From CAYTGR01 sp964437445 (lineage in GTDB: Bacteria > Chloroflexota > Anaerolineae > B4-G1 > SLSP01), in the NCBI GenBank assembly GCA_964437445.1, contig CAYTGR010000035.1, positions 1 through 50,095 of the forward strand: a DNA stretch of 50,095 bases, in the 5' to 3' direction. This document shows, piece after piece, positions 13,897 through 23,900 of the stretch. The notes under the pieces are model-generated. The model saw nothing but the letters and a program-made list of their open reading frames with translations, had not been told where the DNA came from and made no database searches. Each line of letters starts with the position of its first letter. The first letter of the stretch is position 1. The position numbers and the translations under genes were made by a program.

Positions 13897-14472
13897 CTAA
13901 ACCCGGCGGGCGGCGGCGCGCAGCCGGCGGCGGCGCACCAACAGGTAGACCAGGAGAACGACCAGGAAAGCCCACAGCAGGATGAGGTAGGGGAAAATGA
14001 TCGCCACCAGGGAAGTGATGGCTGCCACGATATCCTCAATGGTGCTCACTACCGGGTTAGCCACGCCGCCGGTCGTCGCGGTGAGCACCGGCCGGGCCCC
14101 GGCCTTGGCCACATGCACACCACCGGCCAGAATCACCCCGCAGGCCATCGCTAATAGGGGATGAATGTGCACCGAAGATTGCGTCGTGGCAGCAAAGAGA
14201 ATGGCCCCGGCCGTGGGCCGCACGAACGTCTGAATGGTATCGTTAATGGTATCTACCGCCGGAATTTTATCGGCCACAATCTCAACGATCAACAGCACCC
14301 CCAACAATCCAATGATCCACCAACTGGCCAGGGTATCCCAGGGAGACTCCAATTGGATGAGGGGGGTCAAGCGAGCCAGCAAAGCCACCGTCAGCAAGGG
14401 GATGTAAGCATTCAACCCCGCTGAAGTGGACAATCCAAATGCTGCCGCCAGTCCGGTAATAGCTTCAATCAT
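13897..14472 (-). CDS. DUF4126 family membrane protein
   Basis: 191 residues; GGAGGG precedes the ATG at 14472. The N-terminus AFGLSTSAGLNAYIPLL and the motif DKIPAVDTINDTIQTFVRP (~70-88) are typical of DUF4126. About four hydrophobic segments (10-35, 50-68, 100-122, 145-178) are followed by a very basic tail (RRRRLRAAARRV). It is an inner-membrane protein of unknown function, separate from the two small membrane proteins downstream by 134 bases that hold a heptamer array. Confidence 0.88.
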   Translation of the reverse strand: MIEAITGLAAAFGLSTSAGLNAYIPLLTVALLARLTPLIQLESPWDTLASWWIIGLLGVLLIVEIVADKIPAVDTINDTIQTFVRPTAGAILFAATTQSSVHIHPLLAMACGVILAGGVHVAKAGARPVLTATTGGVANPVVSTIEDIVAAITSLVAIIFPYLILLWAFLVVLLVYLLVRRRRLRAAARRV

Positions 14473-14561
14473 CGCACCCTCCAGATCCTTTCCGTACTCA
14501 ACTTACCTGCACCTCTATTTACAATTATAGGAGTTCACCCAAATATGCAACCGCCCGCGTA

Positions 14562-15959
14562 CTATTTGCCCTTCTCGTGCCGGCGGAAAACCAGACGGAT
14601 CGGCGTGCCGGTGAAATCAAAGGTGGCCCGCAGGCGATTTTCCAGGTACCGCTGATAAGAGAAGTGCGCCAGTTCCGGGTCGTTGACGAAGAAAACGAAG
14701 GTCGGCGGTGCATCGCTGGCCTGGGTAACGTAATAGAGCTTCAGCCGCCGGCCCTGTTTGGTCGGGGGGGCATGGTCGCTCCACGCTTCCCGCATCAGGT
14801 CGCTGAGCGCCCCCGCCGGGACCCGCCGGTAGCGCGACTCCGCTACCTGCAGCGCCGTGGGCAACACGCGCGACACACGCAACCCCGTCTGCGCCGAGAC
14901 AAAAAGCACCGGCACGTAGGCCATGAATTTGAGTGCGTCGCGGACCTGGGCTTCGTACCCGGCCTGCTCGCGCCGGACTTCGGCGGGCACCGCGTCCCAT
15001 TTGTTGACAACGACGACCACGCTGGCCCCTTGCGCGGCAACCATGCCGGCGATGTGGGTATCCTGGGCGGTTACACCCTCAGTCGCATCAATGAGCAACA
15101 AGGCGACATCCGCCCGCTCCACGGCCCGCAACGCTCGCAGCACACTGAATTTCTCCACGCCGGGATCAATCTTGCCCCGCCGGCGGACCCCTGCCGTATC
15201 AATCAGAATGAACCGGTGGCCTTCCCAGGTCAACGGCGTGTCCAGCGCGTCGCGCGTCGTCCCGGCCACCGGGCTGACAATCGCGCGCTCCTCTCCCAGC
15301 AACCGGTTCAACAGCGACGATTTGCCCACGTTGGGCCGCCCGACGATGGCCACGCGCACCTCTTCGGCCACAGCCTGTTCATCCACCACGGCCTCCGGCT
15401 CCGCAGGCGGCAATTGGGCGACCACTTCGTCCAGTAAGTCGGCCACCCCCATCCCGTGCAACGCCGAAATGGGGTAAACCTCACCCGCCAGGCCGAGTTC
15501 GTAAAATTCCAGCGCCTCCTGATCGCGCCGGGGGTTATCGGCCTTGTTGGCAACGAGCAACACCGGCTTCTGCGCCCGCCGCAACAGATCGGCGACCTCC
15601 TGGTCAGCACCGCTGAGGCCGGTCGTCACATCGGTCACAAAGAGAATGACATCGGCGGACTCAATAGCCTGCTGCGCCTGGGCGCGGATCAGAGGGATGT
15701 AAGGGGCGGAATCCTCCAGCAAGGGCGCGGCCGGACCGGGACGGCGGCCCTCCTCCACAGTAGAAGGCTGCACTTCAATGCCGCCAGTATCCACCAACAG
15801 GAACTGGCGCCCGTTCCACTCCGTCTCGGCGATGAGACGATCGCGGGTGGTGCCGGGGATATCGCTCACCACGGCCCGCCGTTCGCCAAGGATGCGGTTG
15901 AACAGGGTGGACTTGCCCACGTTGGGGCGTCCGACAATAGCAACTAAAGGCTTAACCAT
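14562..15959 (-). CDS. der: Ribosome biogenesis GTPase Der (EngA)
   Basis: 465 residues from the ATG at 15959, chosen over the in-frame GTG at 15965 because GGAG is then correctly spaced. Two tandem GTPase domains are present, each with GRPNVGKS (G1), PGTTRD (G2/G3 region), DT(G/A)G and NKAD/NKWD (G4). A C-terminal KH-like domain ends with RLVFRRHEKGK. Der is needed for 50S subunit assembly. In the first domain the segment between DTGGIE and the next helix is enlarged by a ~20-residue Pro/Glu-rich insertion (EVQPSTVEEGRRPGPAAPLL). A promoter lies ~100 bases upstream. Confidence 0.97.
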   Translation of the reverse strand: MVKPLVAIVGRPNVGKSTLFNRILGERRAVVSDIPGTTRDRLIAETEWNGRQFLLVDTGGIEVQPSTVEEGRRPGPAAPLLEDSAPYIPLIRAQAQQAIESADVILFVTDVTTGLSGADQEVADLLRRAQKPVLLVANKADNPRRDQEALEFYELGLAGEVYPISALHGMGVADLLDEVVAQLPPAEPEAVVDEQAVAEEVRVAIVGRPNVGKSSLLNRLLGEERAIVSPVAGTTRDALDTPLTWEGHRFILIDTAGVRRRGKIDPGVEKFSVLRALRAVERADVALLLIDATEGVTAQDTHIAGMVAAQGASVVVVVNKWDAVPAEVRREQAGYEAQVRDALKFMAYVPVLFVSAQTGLRVSRVLPTALQVAESRYRRVPAGALSDLMREAWSDHAPPTKQGRRLKLYYVTQASDAPPTFVFFVNDPELAHFSYQRYLENRLRATFDFTGTPIRLVFRRHEKGK

Positions 15960-16058
15960 ACCCACTCCATTCTCAAACAGTGCTCAGGGATCGGCAAACA
16001 GGAGCAACGACACGGGGTAACGCGCGAAGCCTGATCACTACCCACCTCTGATACCAGG

Positions 16059-16086
16059 ATTATACCCGGTCCCGGATTTCACGCAA
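16059..16086 (-). promoter_or_regulatory. Promoter of der
   Basis: Minus strand: -35 TTGCGT (16086-16081) and -10 TATAAT (16064-16059), 16-base spacer, about 100 bases before the der start codon. The rest of the 336-base gap (15960-16295) shows only this and the divergent promoter. Confidence 0.6.
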
Positions 16087-16169
16087 TAAGTCAGCCAGCA
16101 GACGGGTTGGTCAACCAGGCCGGCTATCAGGTTGTCTCCCAATTGCCACCAAACTGTCCGCACCTGGCG

Positions 16170-16198
16170 TTGTTCTTTACGTCAGAGCCGCGTATAAT
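16170..16198 (+). promoter_or_regulatory. Promoter of the O-antigen-ligase-like gene
   Basis: Plus strand: TATAAT at 16193-16198, with a weak -35 TTGTTC at 16170-16175 and 17 bases between, about 100 bases before the start codon. Confidence 0.5.
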
Positions 16199-16295
16199 GG
16201 TAAGTATTGAAGGCACGTCCGGGGCCGATCACCGGAGGCGCACACGCAACCAGGCGACAGCGTTGAAGCTCCGTCGCGGGTAACACGAGGTGAAG

Positions 16296-17978
16296 ATGGG
16301 GGAAACACCGGCCGTTGCACCATCGCCCTGGCGGCTGACATCGCTGGACCTGCCGCTGGTGCTTTTCTGGCTCAGCGCGCTGGCCGGCCTCTGGCCCGCC
16401 TACGACCGCGCGCTCTGCTGGCGCAGCCTGGTGGCGCTGAGCCTCGGCACCCTGCTCTACTTCGTCGTCTCGCGGAGCACACTCTCTGCTGGCCGCTGGC
16501 GCGCCATGGCGACCGCGTTGGTGCTGGCGGGGTTGCTCCTGGCGCTCTACTTCGTCACGCAGTACGGCCACTTTGGATACGAAGAGAAAGTGCCGGTGAT
16601 CAGCCGCCTGGGTGAAGCGCTGAGCCGGGTGATCCCGGCGTTCGTCGTCTGGGGGCCGATGCCCAACAGCATCGCGGCGTTCCTGGAGGGACCGCTCTTC
16701 CTGACGGCCGCGCTGGCCCTGACCGCCCGCGGGTCAGGCCGGCGGCTTGGGTGGGGGGTCGGCGGCGGATTGCTGGCACTGGCGCTGCTGATGACGGCCT
16801 CGCGCGGGGCCTGGCTGGCCATCGCCGCCGGAGCGCTGCTCTGGGCCGCGCTCCACTGGCGGCCGGCCCGCTGGCTGGCGGTCGCCAGCGCGTTCGTGGC
16901 GGTGGGCCTGGTCGCCTATGGATTGCTGCGCCACGATATCAGGGTGCTGGACCAGATTCCGCTCGTCAACCGCACCATCGCCCCACTCTTCATCCGCCCC
17001 GACCGGCTGCACGTCTACCGCAACAGCCTCTACCTGATCCAGGACTTCCCGCTCACCGGGATTGGCCTGGGGGAGCCCTTCGCGTTAGTGCTCTCTCGCT
17101 ACGCGCTGCTGATCCAATCACCGTTTCTCACCTACTCGCACAACTTCTACCTGGAGACCTGGCTGGAGCTGGGCCTGCCCGGCCTGGTCGCCCTGACCTG
17201 GCTGATGGCAGCGCTCTTCCAACCAACGGGGATCGGCGCATCCGCAGCGGAGGAGCTCCTTTATCAGGGAACCTGGGTCGGCCTGGCGGTGACCTTCATC
17301 CACGGCTTGACCGACGCGCGGCAATACGTGGACCTCTGGTGCTGGCTGCCGTTTTTTACCCTGCTCGGCCTCAACGCAGCCCTGCGGTTGCGGCAGCCGG
17401 CCACCCTGCCGTCACGGGCGCGCCGGTGGGTCCCAATGAGTGCTATGGCGCTCTTGCTCGTGGCGGTTGTGATCGCCAGCTGGCCCTTGCCGGCGGCGCT
17501 GGAGGCCAACCGGGGTGCCCTGCTCCAGGCCCGCGCCGATCTGGCCCCGGCGCTGGACGAGGCGCAACGTGCCACGCTGCGCGCGCAGGCGGTGACCCAC
17601 TACGAACGCGCCCTGACCTTCGCCCCTCAGCAGCGCACGGCCCGGCAGCGGTTGGGGATATTAGCGCTGAACAACGACGAGTTTACCACCGCTGTCACGC
17701 ATTTAGAACAGGCCTGGCAGGCGGATCCGGCCAACACCACCACCCGCAAGGCGTTGGGCCTGGCTTATGTCTGGACGGGGGCGCTGGAGCAGGCTGTACC
17801 GCTGCTGCAGGACAGCCCCGACATCATCAACGAGCTCAATGGCCTGGGCTGGTGGCGGAGCACTCAAAACCAGGTTCCGCTGGCGCTGAACGCCTATCGC
17901 GTCTCGCTGCTGCTCAATCCCGACCAGCCCACGTTGCGCCAGGAAATCGCTCGTTTGACCCATTCATCCTCTCCGTGA
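16296..17978 (+). CDS. O-antigen ligase (Wzy_C)-like polytopic membrane protein with TPR tail
   Basis: 560 residues from ATG 16296 (GAGG five bases upstream; an in-frame GTG at 16290 lies within that site). There are ten or more hydrophobic segments through residue ~400. The central motif LTGIGLGEPF followed by a large loop with YSHNFYLETWLELGLPGL is typical of the O-antigen ligase/polymerase family. The C-terminal ~150 residues hold TPR-like pairs (VTHYERALTFAPQQRTARQR and the next two repeats). It probably joins or polymerises surface glycans at the membrane, though the substrate is unknown. It lies 10 bases from the L,D-transpeptidase gene, a likely operon of envelope functions. Confidence 0.88.
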   Translation: MGETPAVAPSPWRLTSLDLPLVLFWLSALAGLWPAYDRALCWRSLVALSLGTLLYFVVSRSTLSAGRWRAMATALVLAGLLLALYFVTQYGHFGYEEKVPVISRLGEALSRVIPAFVVWGPMPNSIAAFLEGPLFLTAALALTARGSGRRLGWGVGGGLLALALLMTASRGAWLAIAAGALLWAALHWRPARWLAVASAFVAVGLVAYGLLRHDIRVLDQIPLVNRTIAPLFIRPDRLHVYRNSLYLIQDFPLTGIGLGEPFALVLSRYALLIQSPFLTYSHNFYLETWLELGLPGLVALTWLMAALFQPTGIGASAAEELLYQGTWVGLAVTFIHGLTDARQYVDLWCWLPFFTLLGLNAALRLRQPATLPSRARRWVPMSAMALLLVAVVIASWPLPAALEANRGALLQARADLAPALDEAQRATLRAQAVTHYERALTFAPQQRTARQRLGILALNNDEFTTAVTHLEQAWQADPANTTTRKALGLAYVWTGALEQAVPLLQDSPDIINELNGLGWWRSTQNQVPLALNAYRVSLLLNPDQPTLRQEIARLTHSSSP

Positions 17979-17988
17979 GAAAAGTGCC

Positions 17989-19005
17989 ATGTATACCATC
18001 AACCGACGTGAATTTTTACAAGGGAGTGGCCTGGCGCTGGCCGGGTTCTTGCTACGCCACGTGCCCGTCCAGGCCGCCCCCCAGCCTTTGGCGCCACCCG
18101 CCTCCCTGGGACGGGTCATCCTCTGGCAGCAGGCGGTCCAACAAAGCACCGAGCTCAAAGCCAAAACGGTGGCCTGGCGGCGCTATAATGAGATCATCCC
18201 GCTGCGCACCGCGGTGGAAGGAGAAGCCCCCTGGCCCAGCAACCCCATTTGGTACGAGACCGACGGCGGGTTTGTCCACAGCGGCTACATCCAGCCGGTG
18301 GAGAACCAATTGCAAACTGAGGTCATCGCCGAAGTGCCCCCGCCCGGTTTCTGGGTCCAGGTCAGCGTCCCCATTGCCGAGGCCCGCTGGCAGCCCGACA
18401 GCTCCTATGTAGCGGTCAGGCTCTACTACGGCACCGTCTACCGGGTCGTGAAAGCCGTGGCCGACAGCGAGGGCACGTGGTGGTACCAGCTCCAGGAGGG
18501 GATCACCTACTCACCCGGCCCCTACGTGCCGAGCTGGTCGGTGCGCCGCCTCCCCCCGGAAGAGCTGGCGCCGCTCTCCCCCGATCATCCCGATAAATGG
18601 ATCCAGGTCAACGTCAAGGAGCAGAGCCTCACCTGCTTTGAAGGCCAGACGGCGGTCTTCACCACAGCCGTCTCCACCGGCGTCGGCGACCATGCCACGC
18701 CGCGCGGTGAGTTTCGGGTGCTGCGCAAACGTTACACCAGCCGGATGATTGGAGGTGACAAAGCGCAAGGAGATTATTACGACCTGCCGGGCGTCGCTTT
18801 TCCGGTCTACTTCACCGGGTCGGCGGTGGCGACCCACGGCACCTACTGGCACAACGACTACGGGCGGCGTCACAGCCACGGCTGTGTCAACGTGCCGAAT
18901 GAGACAGCGAAATGGCTCTTCCGCTGGACGGAACCGGCCCTCCCCTATGACCAGGCCGAGCTGGTGGTCAAGGCCGGTACCGGCACCCGGGTCGTGGTGG
19001 TCTGA
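17989..19005 (+). CDS. Tat-exported L,D-transpeptidase (YkuD)
   Basis: 338 residues. A twin-arginine signal (NRREFLQGSGLALAGFLL, residues 5-22) indicates folded export. Residues ~45-200 form an SH3-like substrate- or wall-binding region. The YkuD catalytic domain (~203-338) has HGTYWHNDYG followed by HSHGCVNV, with nucleophile C299 and His283/His297. The fold forms 3-3 cross-links or attaches proteins to peptidoglycan, or acts on related wall polymers. The gene sits directly after the O-antigen-ligase-like gene and is followed by a bidirectional hairpin. It is notable because many Chloroflexota have thin or unusual walls. Confidence 0.93.
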   Translation: MYTINRREFLQGSGLALAGFLLRHVPVQAAPQPLAPPASLGRVILWQQAVQQSTELKAKTVAWRRYNEIIPLRTAVEGEAPWPSNPIWYETDGGFVHSGYIQPVENQLQTEVIAEVPPPGFWVQVSVPIAEARWQPDSSYVAVRLYYGTVYRVVKAVADSEGTWWYQLQEGITYSPGPYVPSWSVRRLPPEELAPLSPDHPDKWIQVNVKEQSLTCFEGQTAVFTTAVSTGVGDHATPRGEFRVLRKRYTSRMIGGDKAQGDYYDLPGVAFPVYFTGSAVATHGTYWHNDYGRRHSHGCVNVPNETAKWLFRWTEPALPYDQAELVVKAGTGTRVVVV

Positions 19006-19055
19006 CCCCTCGCTACGCCCCCGTCAGATCTCAAACCCGTCCGGGCAGGAAACAT

Positions 19056-19082
19056 GGCGGGGACGCTTTGAGCGTCCCCGCC
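19056..19082. terminator. Bidirectional hairpin between convergent genes
   Basis: A perfect 12-bp stem, arms 19056-19067 and 19071-19082, loop TTG. It lies between the L,D-transpeptidase stop (19005) and the degV stop (19145). No T-run. Confidence 0.6.
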
Positions 19083-19144
19083 CTCATACGCCCCCCTGCA
19101 AGCCCCGCCGTCACCTACCGCGAAAGGCACAGAGCCAATTTCCC

Positions 19145-19990
19145 TTACTCCGCATAGAGCGCCAGCCCAACTGTGCCCGGCCCCACATGCACGCCGATAG
19201 CCGGGCACAATTCAAACGTATAACACTCCTTACAGTTCAGGCGTTCGGTGAGACCATGGAACAATGCCTGAGCCTCTTCAGCGGCATTGGCATGTAAAAC
19301 CCCAATATGGGCAGCCCTGCCCCCCGCTTCTTCTTCGGCCAGCGCCAGCAAACGATTGAAGGCCTTCTTTTTGGTACGGACACGTTCCAGGGCATCAATT
19401 TTGCCCTCGGCGTTGAAAAATAGAATCGGTTTGATATCCAGTGCCGTTCCCAGGTAACGTGCCGCCCCGCCGATGCGCCCCCCTTTGTGCAGGTAGCTCA
19501 AAGTCTCCACGGCAAAGAATAAACGGGTTTTTCGCGCAATTTCCCGAGTGATTTGGGCTGCTTCGGATAAGCTGTGCCCCTGCGCAACGGCACGGGCGGC
19601 CGCCTGGACCACCAACGCCAGCCCGGCGGAGGTGGAATGCGTGTCCACCACCTCCACGGGTATCCTGTCAAAGTCAGCCGCGGCTGCTATGGCTGAAGCC
19701 ACCGTGCCACTGACCCCCGACGAGATCAGCGGCATAAGGATGCCCTCATACCGGGGGGCCAGAGCATTGAAAGCCTGGAGAAAATCATGCCTGGAGAGCT
19801 GTGAGGTGGTGGGAAGCGTCGGACTGGTCGCCAGGCGCGTATAAAACTCCGCCGGCGTGAGATCAATCCCATCCACGAGAATTTCTCCATCCCAGTAAAG
19901 TTTGAACGGTATGACGTGGATATCATAACGCTTTAGTATATCCGGGGGCAGATAGGCCGAACTGTCGGTTAAAACTGCAATGCGATGCAT
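19145..19990 (-). CDS. DegV family fatty-acid-binding protein
   Basis: 281 residues; AAGGAG precedes the ATG at 19990. The N-terminus MHRIAVLTDSSAYLPPDI with TSQLSRHDF (~62-70) and ISSGVSGT (~89-96) matches DegV proteins, which bind a single fatty acid and in Firmicutes deliver it to the FakA kinase for phospholipid synthesis. The LSYLHKGGRIGG and DIKPILFF motifs are also family hallmarks. It is co-oriented with and 47 bases downstream of a winged-helix regulator, likely one operon. No fakA-like kinase gene is in the window. Confidence 0.93.
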   Translation of the reverse strand: MHRIAVLTDSSAYLPPDILKRYDIHVIPFKLYWDGEILVDGIDLTPAEFYTRLATSPTLPTTSQLSRHDFLQAFNALAPRYEGILMPLISSGVSGTVASAIAAAADFDRIPVEVVDTHSTSAGLALVVQAAARAVAQGHSLSEAAQITREIARKTRLFFAVETLSYLHKGGRIGGAARYLGTALDIKPILFFNAEGKIDALERVRTKKKAFNRLLALAEEEAGGRAAHIGVLHANAAEEAQALFHGLTERLNCKECYTFELCPAIGVHVGPGTVGLALYAE

Positions 19991-20037
19991 ATCATCAGCT
20001 CCTTACGCCCGAGAAAACGCAACCTTTGGCCAAAACA

Positions 20038-20745
20038 TTAGCCATGGATGATCTTCATGACCTCGCGGGCAAAATCACTCAAGCGACGGCGGTTTTCCTC
20101 GCTTACTTGAGCCAGCAAAGTCTGGTACTTTCCACTTTGCACCAGCAAAAACGAAGCGACGCTGCGGTTAACGCGCTCCATCGCCGCAAGGGTGATCCCT
20201 ACCCCCGCGAGGGCACTCAGCCCAATTTCGCCGGGCAGACCGATGCGCTGCAAAAGCCGGCCTAACCCGCTCGCCTCCACCGAGTCGCGCCATTCTTGCA
20301 ACGAGAGCAGGATAGCCGTGGTCATCTCCGCGAGGTAGATCAGGGCCGACTTTTGCTCAGGGATGCGCGTCAACAAGTTAGCCAGCAAGTCCTCATATCC
20401 AGCAGCATCGCCGGCCCGCAGTTGATTCAAAATGCGCGCCTTCACCACCTCCCAGTCCTCATCTTCGGCAGCGCCGCCTGCCAGATCGTTGAAAAAACGC
20501 AGGGCAGCGGCGGTGGGGCGAAAGTGCACACTGGATCGTCCTGGCCCCCGGTCCTCGTCTGGCAAGCGATATTCTGACACCACCAGACCACGTTCCTCCA
20601 GCAACCGCAGCATCTCGTAAGCAGTCACCTTGCCGATGCCGAGGTGCTCCGCTAAAGCTACGTAATGGACAGGGCCATCCATCCGCTGGTAAAAATCCAG
20701 GAACTGGCTGAGAAATTCCTGTTGGCGCCGAGTAAGGTCCTTCAT
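20038..20745 (-). CDS. Winged-helix transcriptional regulator
   Basis: 235 residues from the ATG at 20745, chosen because GGAAG precedes it and upstream codons overlap the promoter. The N-terminal winged helix (TRRQQEFLSQFLDFYQRMDG, VHYVALAEHLGIGKVTAYEMLRLLEERGLV, residues ~4-55) resembles LexA/MarR/DtxR-type DNA-binding folds. The C-terminal ~150 residues are helical with no family recognised. It is first in an operon with degV, so it may sense fatty acids or acyl groups. A 7-bp inverted repeat overlapping its own -10 box suggests autoregulation. Confidence 0.8.
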   Translation of the reverse strand: MKDLTRRQQEFLSQFLDFYQRMDGPVHYVALAEHLGIGKVTAYEMLRLLEERGLVVSEYRLPDEDRGPGRSSVHFRPTAAALRFFNDLAGGAAEDEDWEVVKARILNQLRAGDAAGYEDLLANLLTRIPEQKSALIYLAEMTTAILLSLQEWRDSVEASGLGRLLQRIGLPGEIGLSALAGVGITLAAMERVNRSVASFLLVQSGKYQTLLAQVSEENRRRLSDFAREVMKIIHG

Positions 20746-20765
20746 GAAGCACTTCCGAAAATTCC

Positions 20766-20799
20766 GAAAAATTATACCATATTTTTCAGAGGGAGTCAA
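20766..20799 (-). promoter_or_regulatory. Promoter and operator of regulator-degV operon
   Basis: Minus strand: -35 TTGACT (20799-20794), 17-base spacer, -10 TATAAT (20776-20771). An inverted repeat GAAAAAT (20766-20772) / ATTTTTC (20781-20787) straddles the -10, an ideal place for an autorepressor. TTCCGAAAA also occurs twice in tandem (about 20753-20771). Confidence 0.7.
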
Positions 20800-20885
20800 C
20801 TACGGCAAAGATTGCCTCTCACCAGAATGAAACTAAATTATAAACCGCCTGAAATATTGAAACGTACCCCATCCCACTTGCCAGG

Positions 20886-20914
20886 TAGACAGTTACTGAA
20901 AATCATTGTAAGAT
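20886..20914 (+). promoter_or_regulatory. Promoter of the CHAT/STAND gene
   Basis: Plus strand: -35 TAGACA (20886-20891), 17-base spacer, -10 TAAGAT (20909-20914), about 70 bases before the start codon. It is in an A/T-rich stretch shared with the divergent regulator promoter. Confidence 0.5.
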
Positions 20915-20985
20915 TAGCACTGTGCAGCAACTTCCATTCTTGTGCCAGCGAGGATCTCCCTACATCAGGAGAGGAGGAGCGACAC

Positions 20986-23900
20986 ATGGCCAATACCTTC
21001 ATAGACCTGTTAATTCATGTCCGGGCCTACGACCAGGAGCAGCAGTGCTACCCGGTGGAGGCTGAACTGAGCGACGGCAGCCACTTTGCCGATGGGGGGC
21101 TGATCGTGGATCAGGCACGCCTGACCGAACTGGAAACCGACCCGCAGGCCTACGGGCTGGCACTTTTTGATGCGCTTTTCACCGGTCCCATTCGCCGGGC
21201 CTATGACATCGCCACCGGGCAGGCCCAGGTTCGCACCGGGGGCCGTGTCCACTTGCGCCTCTGGCTGGAACAAAAGGCCGGCGACCTCCACGCGCTCGTC
21301 TGGGAGCGGCTGCACGCCGTCCGCCAGGGGAACGTGGTACCGCTGGCCGCCAGCGCCGACACCCCCCTCTCCCGCTATGTGGACCTGGACCGGCCGGAGC
21401 CGGAGCCGCTGGCCCAACGCCCCGTGCGGATGCTCTACGCCGTCGCCAACCCCACCAATCTGACGGCCGCCCGGCTGGCTCCTTTAGACGTAGAAGCAGA
21501 GGTGATGGCATTACTGGAAGCGGTGGAACCCCTGCTCCGTGCCGGCCAGCTTCAATTGACAGTGCTGCCCGGTCAGACGGGCCTTTCCGACGCACTGCGC
21601 GCCCGACTCGCCGCGGCCGACGTCCATGTAGAGACCGGGACAACCGACGCCGACACGCTGCTCCGTCTGCTCAGTGAAGCCAATGGCTATCATATCCTGC
21701 ACTTCCTGGGACATGGCGGGTTCAGCCAGCGTGAGCAGGCTGCGACACTGGTTCTGGAAAACACGGCGGGGGAGATGGAGCGGTTGCGCGACCGCGAGCT
21801 GGCTAAGCGGCTGCAGGCGCTCCCCACCCTGCCCCGGTTGGTCGTCCTGGCTGCCTGTGAGAGCGCCCGGCGCACGCCGGAAAGCCGCAACCCCTTCGTC
21901 GGACTGGCCCCCCGACTGGTCGCCGCCGGCATCCCCGCCATCGTCGCCATGCAAGATACCGTCCCCCTGGCCACGGCCCGCGAGCTGACCCGCGACTTCT
22001 ACCGTTATCTGCTGGAGCATGGGCACGTGGGCCTGGCACTCAACCAGGCTCGCCTGCTGCTCTATGAGGGCGGTCAGCGCGACTGGGCTGTCCCGGTGCT
22101 CCTCACCCGCCTCCGTACCGGCCAGCTACTCACGCCCGATCCGCTCCGCCAAACCCTGGCCACCCTGGCGGCGGCGGAACTCTTCAACCCCTTGCCGCCC
22201 GGCGAACCTTACCTGCCGTTGGAAGTATTGCACCTGCGGGGCAAAATGATGACGGTTAACCTGGAGACGCTGGCCCAGGAACGGACCGCCACCCGCGAGT
22301 TGACCGAGACGCTCAACGAGATCCTGACGTCGGCTGACCAGCGCGAGGGCCCGACGCTGGTAGCGCTGGTCGGCCCGGCCGAGACCGGCAAAGCATTCCA
22401 GTTGCGGCATTATGCGCAGCTGATCGCCCAGCAATCGCTTGCGCCGGGAGCCACCCCCGCCACCATCCCGGTCTACGTAGATTTTCAAGCCCTCGCCATA
22501 GAGCCCTGGGGCAGCGCCGATCCGATCCAGACCCTCCTGCAAGCAGCGCTCCAACCGTTCTGGCCGGGGCTGACCGACGAGCTGATGCACACATTGATGG
22601 AGGCGGAGACCGGCCCCCGCTTGTTGCTCATCCTTGATGGCGCTGAGGCTCTGCCCCCCCCGCGCCGCCGCCGCTTGTGGGAAGCACTGCGCACTTTCCA
22701 ACGTCGCCTCCCCCGCCATCCGGTGCTCATTGCGTTTGACAGCGTGGCCTTTGATCCCAACCAGCTGGCGCCCACGGACCTTTTACTGGTCCAGCCACTC
22801 TCCCCACAAACGATTGAACGCTTCCTGACCCAGCAGGTAAGCGACCCGGCCGGAACCGCGCTTTACGCAGCCCTGGTCCAGGCCCAGCTCTTTGACCTGG
22901 CTGCGCTGCCCTGGGTCCTGATCAACATGCTGGCGCACGCCCGGCAGGGCGACCTGCCCCGCTCGCACGCCCAGGTGCTCCGTACCCTGGTGGATGAGAC
23001 CGTGCTAACCGTCACGCCGGAGCAGGGAATGCGGGCCCGGGCGACCCGCACGCTCTACACATTAGCCTGGCAGATGCAATCCACCGGGCAACGCAAACTG
23101 CGGATGGAAGAAGCCTTCCGGCTCATGGCCACCGCCCAGGGGGGGCGCGGCTACCCCCTGGAAGCTTTCTACCAGGAACTGGTTCGCTGTGGGCTGCTGG
23201 AGCCGGTGGGCGAGGAAGCGCTGCGCTTCGCCCGGCCGAGCATCCAAACCTACTGCTGCGCCCAAGCTATCCTTAACCATGAAGAGCGCGACCGGATTCT
23301 GGACGAGATCACTGCCACCTTAGGGCGCCCCAGCCGTTACCAGTGGTGGGAAGAGACGCTGGTATTGCTGGCCGGGTTGCTGCCGGCGCCAACGGTGCTG
23401 CTCCGCAAGCTCATCTACGGCACGACGTTGGGCGAAGGCGAGACTGTCTTTCTGGCCGCCCGTTGCATCCAGGAAAGCCGCAACACCCCGGCCTTGCGGC
23501 CGGTGGAGGACCGGCTGGTCAACCATGTGGTGAGCGCGCTGCTCTGGCGCCTGGATAGCAGCCGCGAGCCGAACGTCACGCGCCGCGTTCGGGCCGCCGA
23601 GGCCTTAGGGCAGCTCGGGGCGACTGTTGCCATCCCTCACTTAGTGAAGATCGCTTCGCAGAAAGTTCGCCTCACACCCCTGGGCGAGCGCAAATACGAA
23701 ACGGCCAGTGTGCGGTTGGCGGCCGCCCTGGCGTTGCGGCGGCTGGCCGCCCCGCCGTTTGCGGAGATCCGCCCCCTGGCAGAACAACTGGCCACGGTGC
23801 TCAACCTCTGGGCGGAACAGCAGGTGGAAGCGCTGGTCCCCTACCTGCTGCTGCCAGGGCGGCAGGACGAGAACACACAGGCCATCGCCGCCTTTGCCCT

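Noticed and set aside
16751..18412. A 553-codon frame overlapping the O-antigen-ligase-like and L,D-transpeptidase genes
   Set aside because: It is low in complexity (Gly/Pro/Arg/Ala-rich), lacks a ribosome site and overlaps two genes with clear domains.
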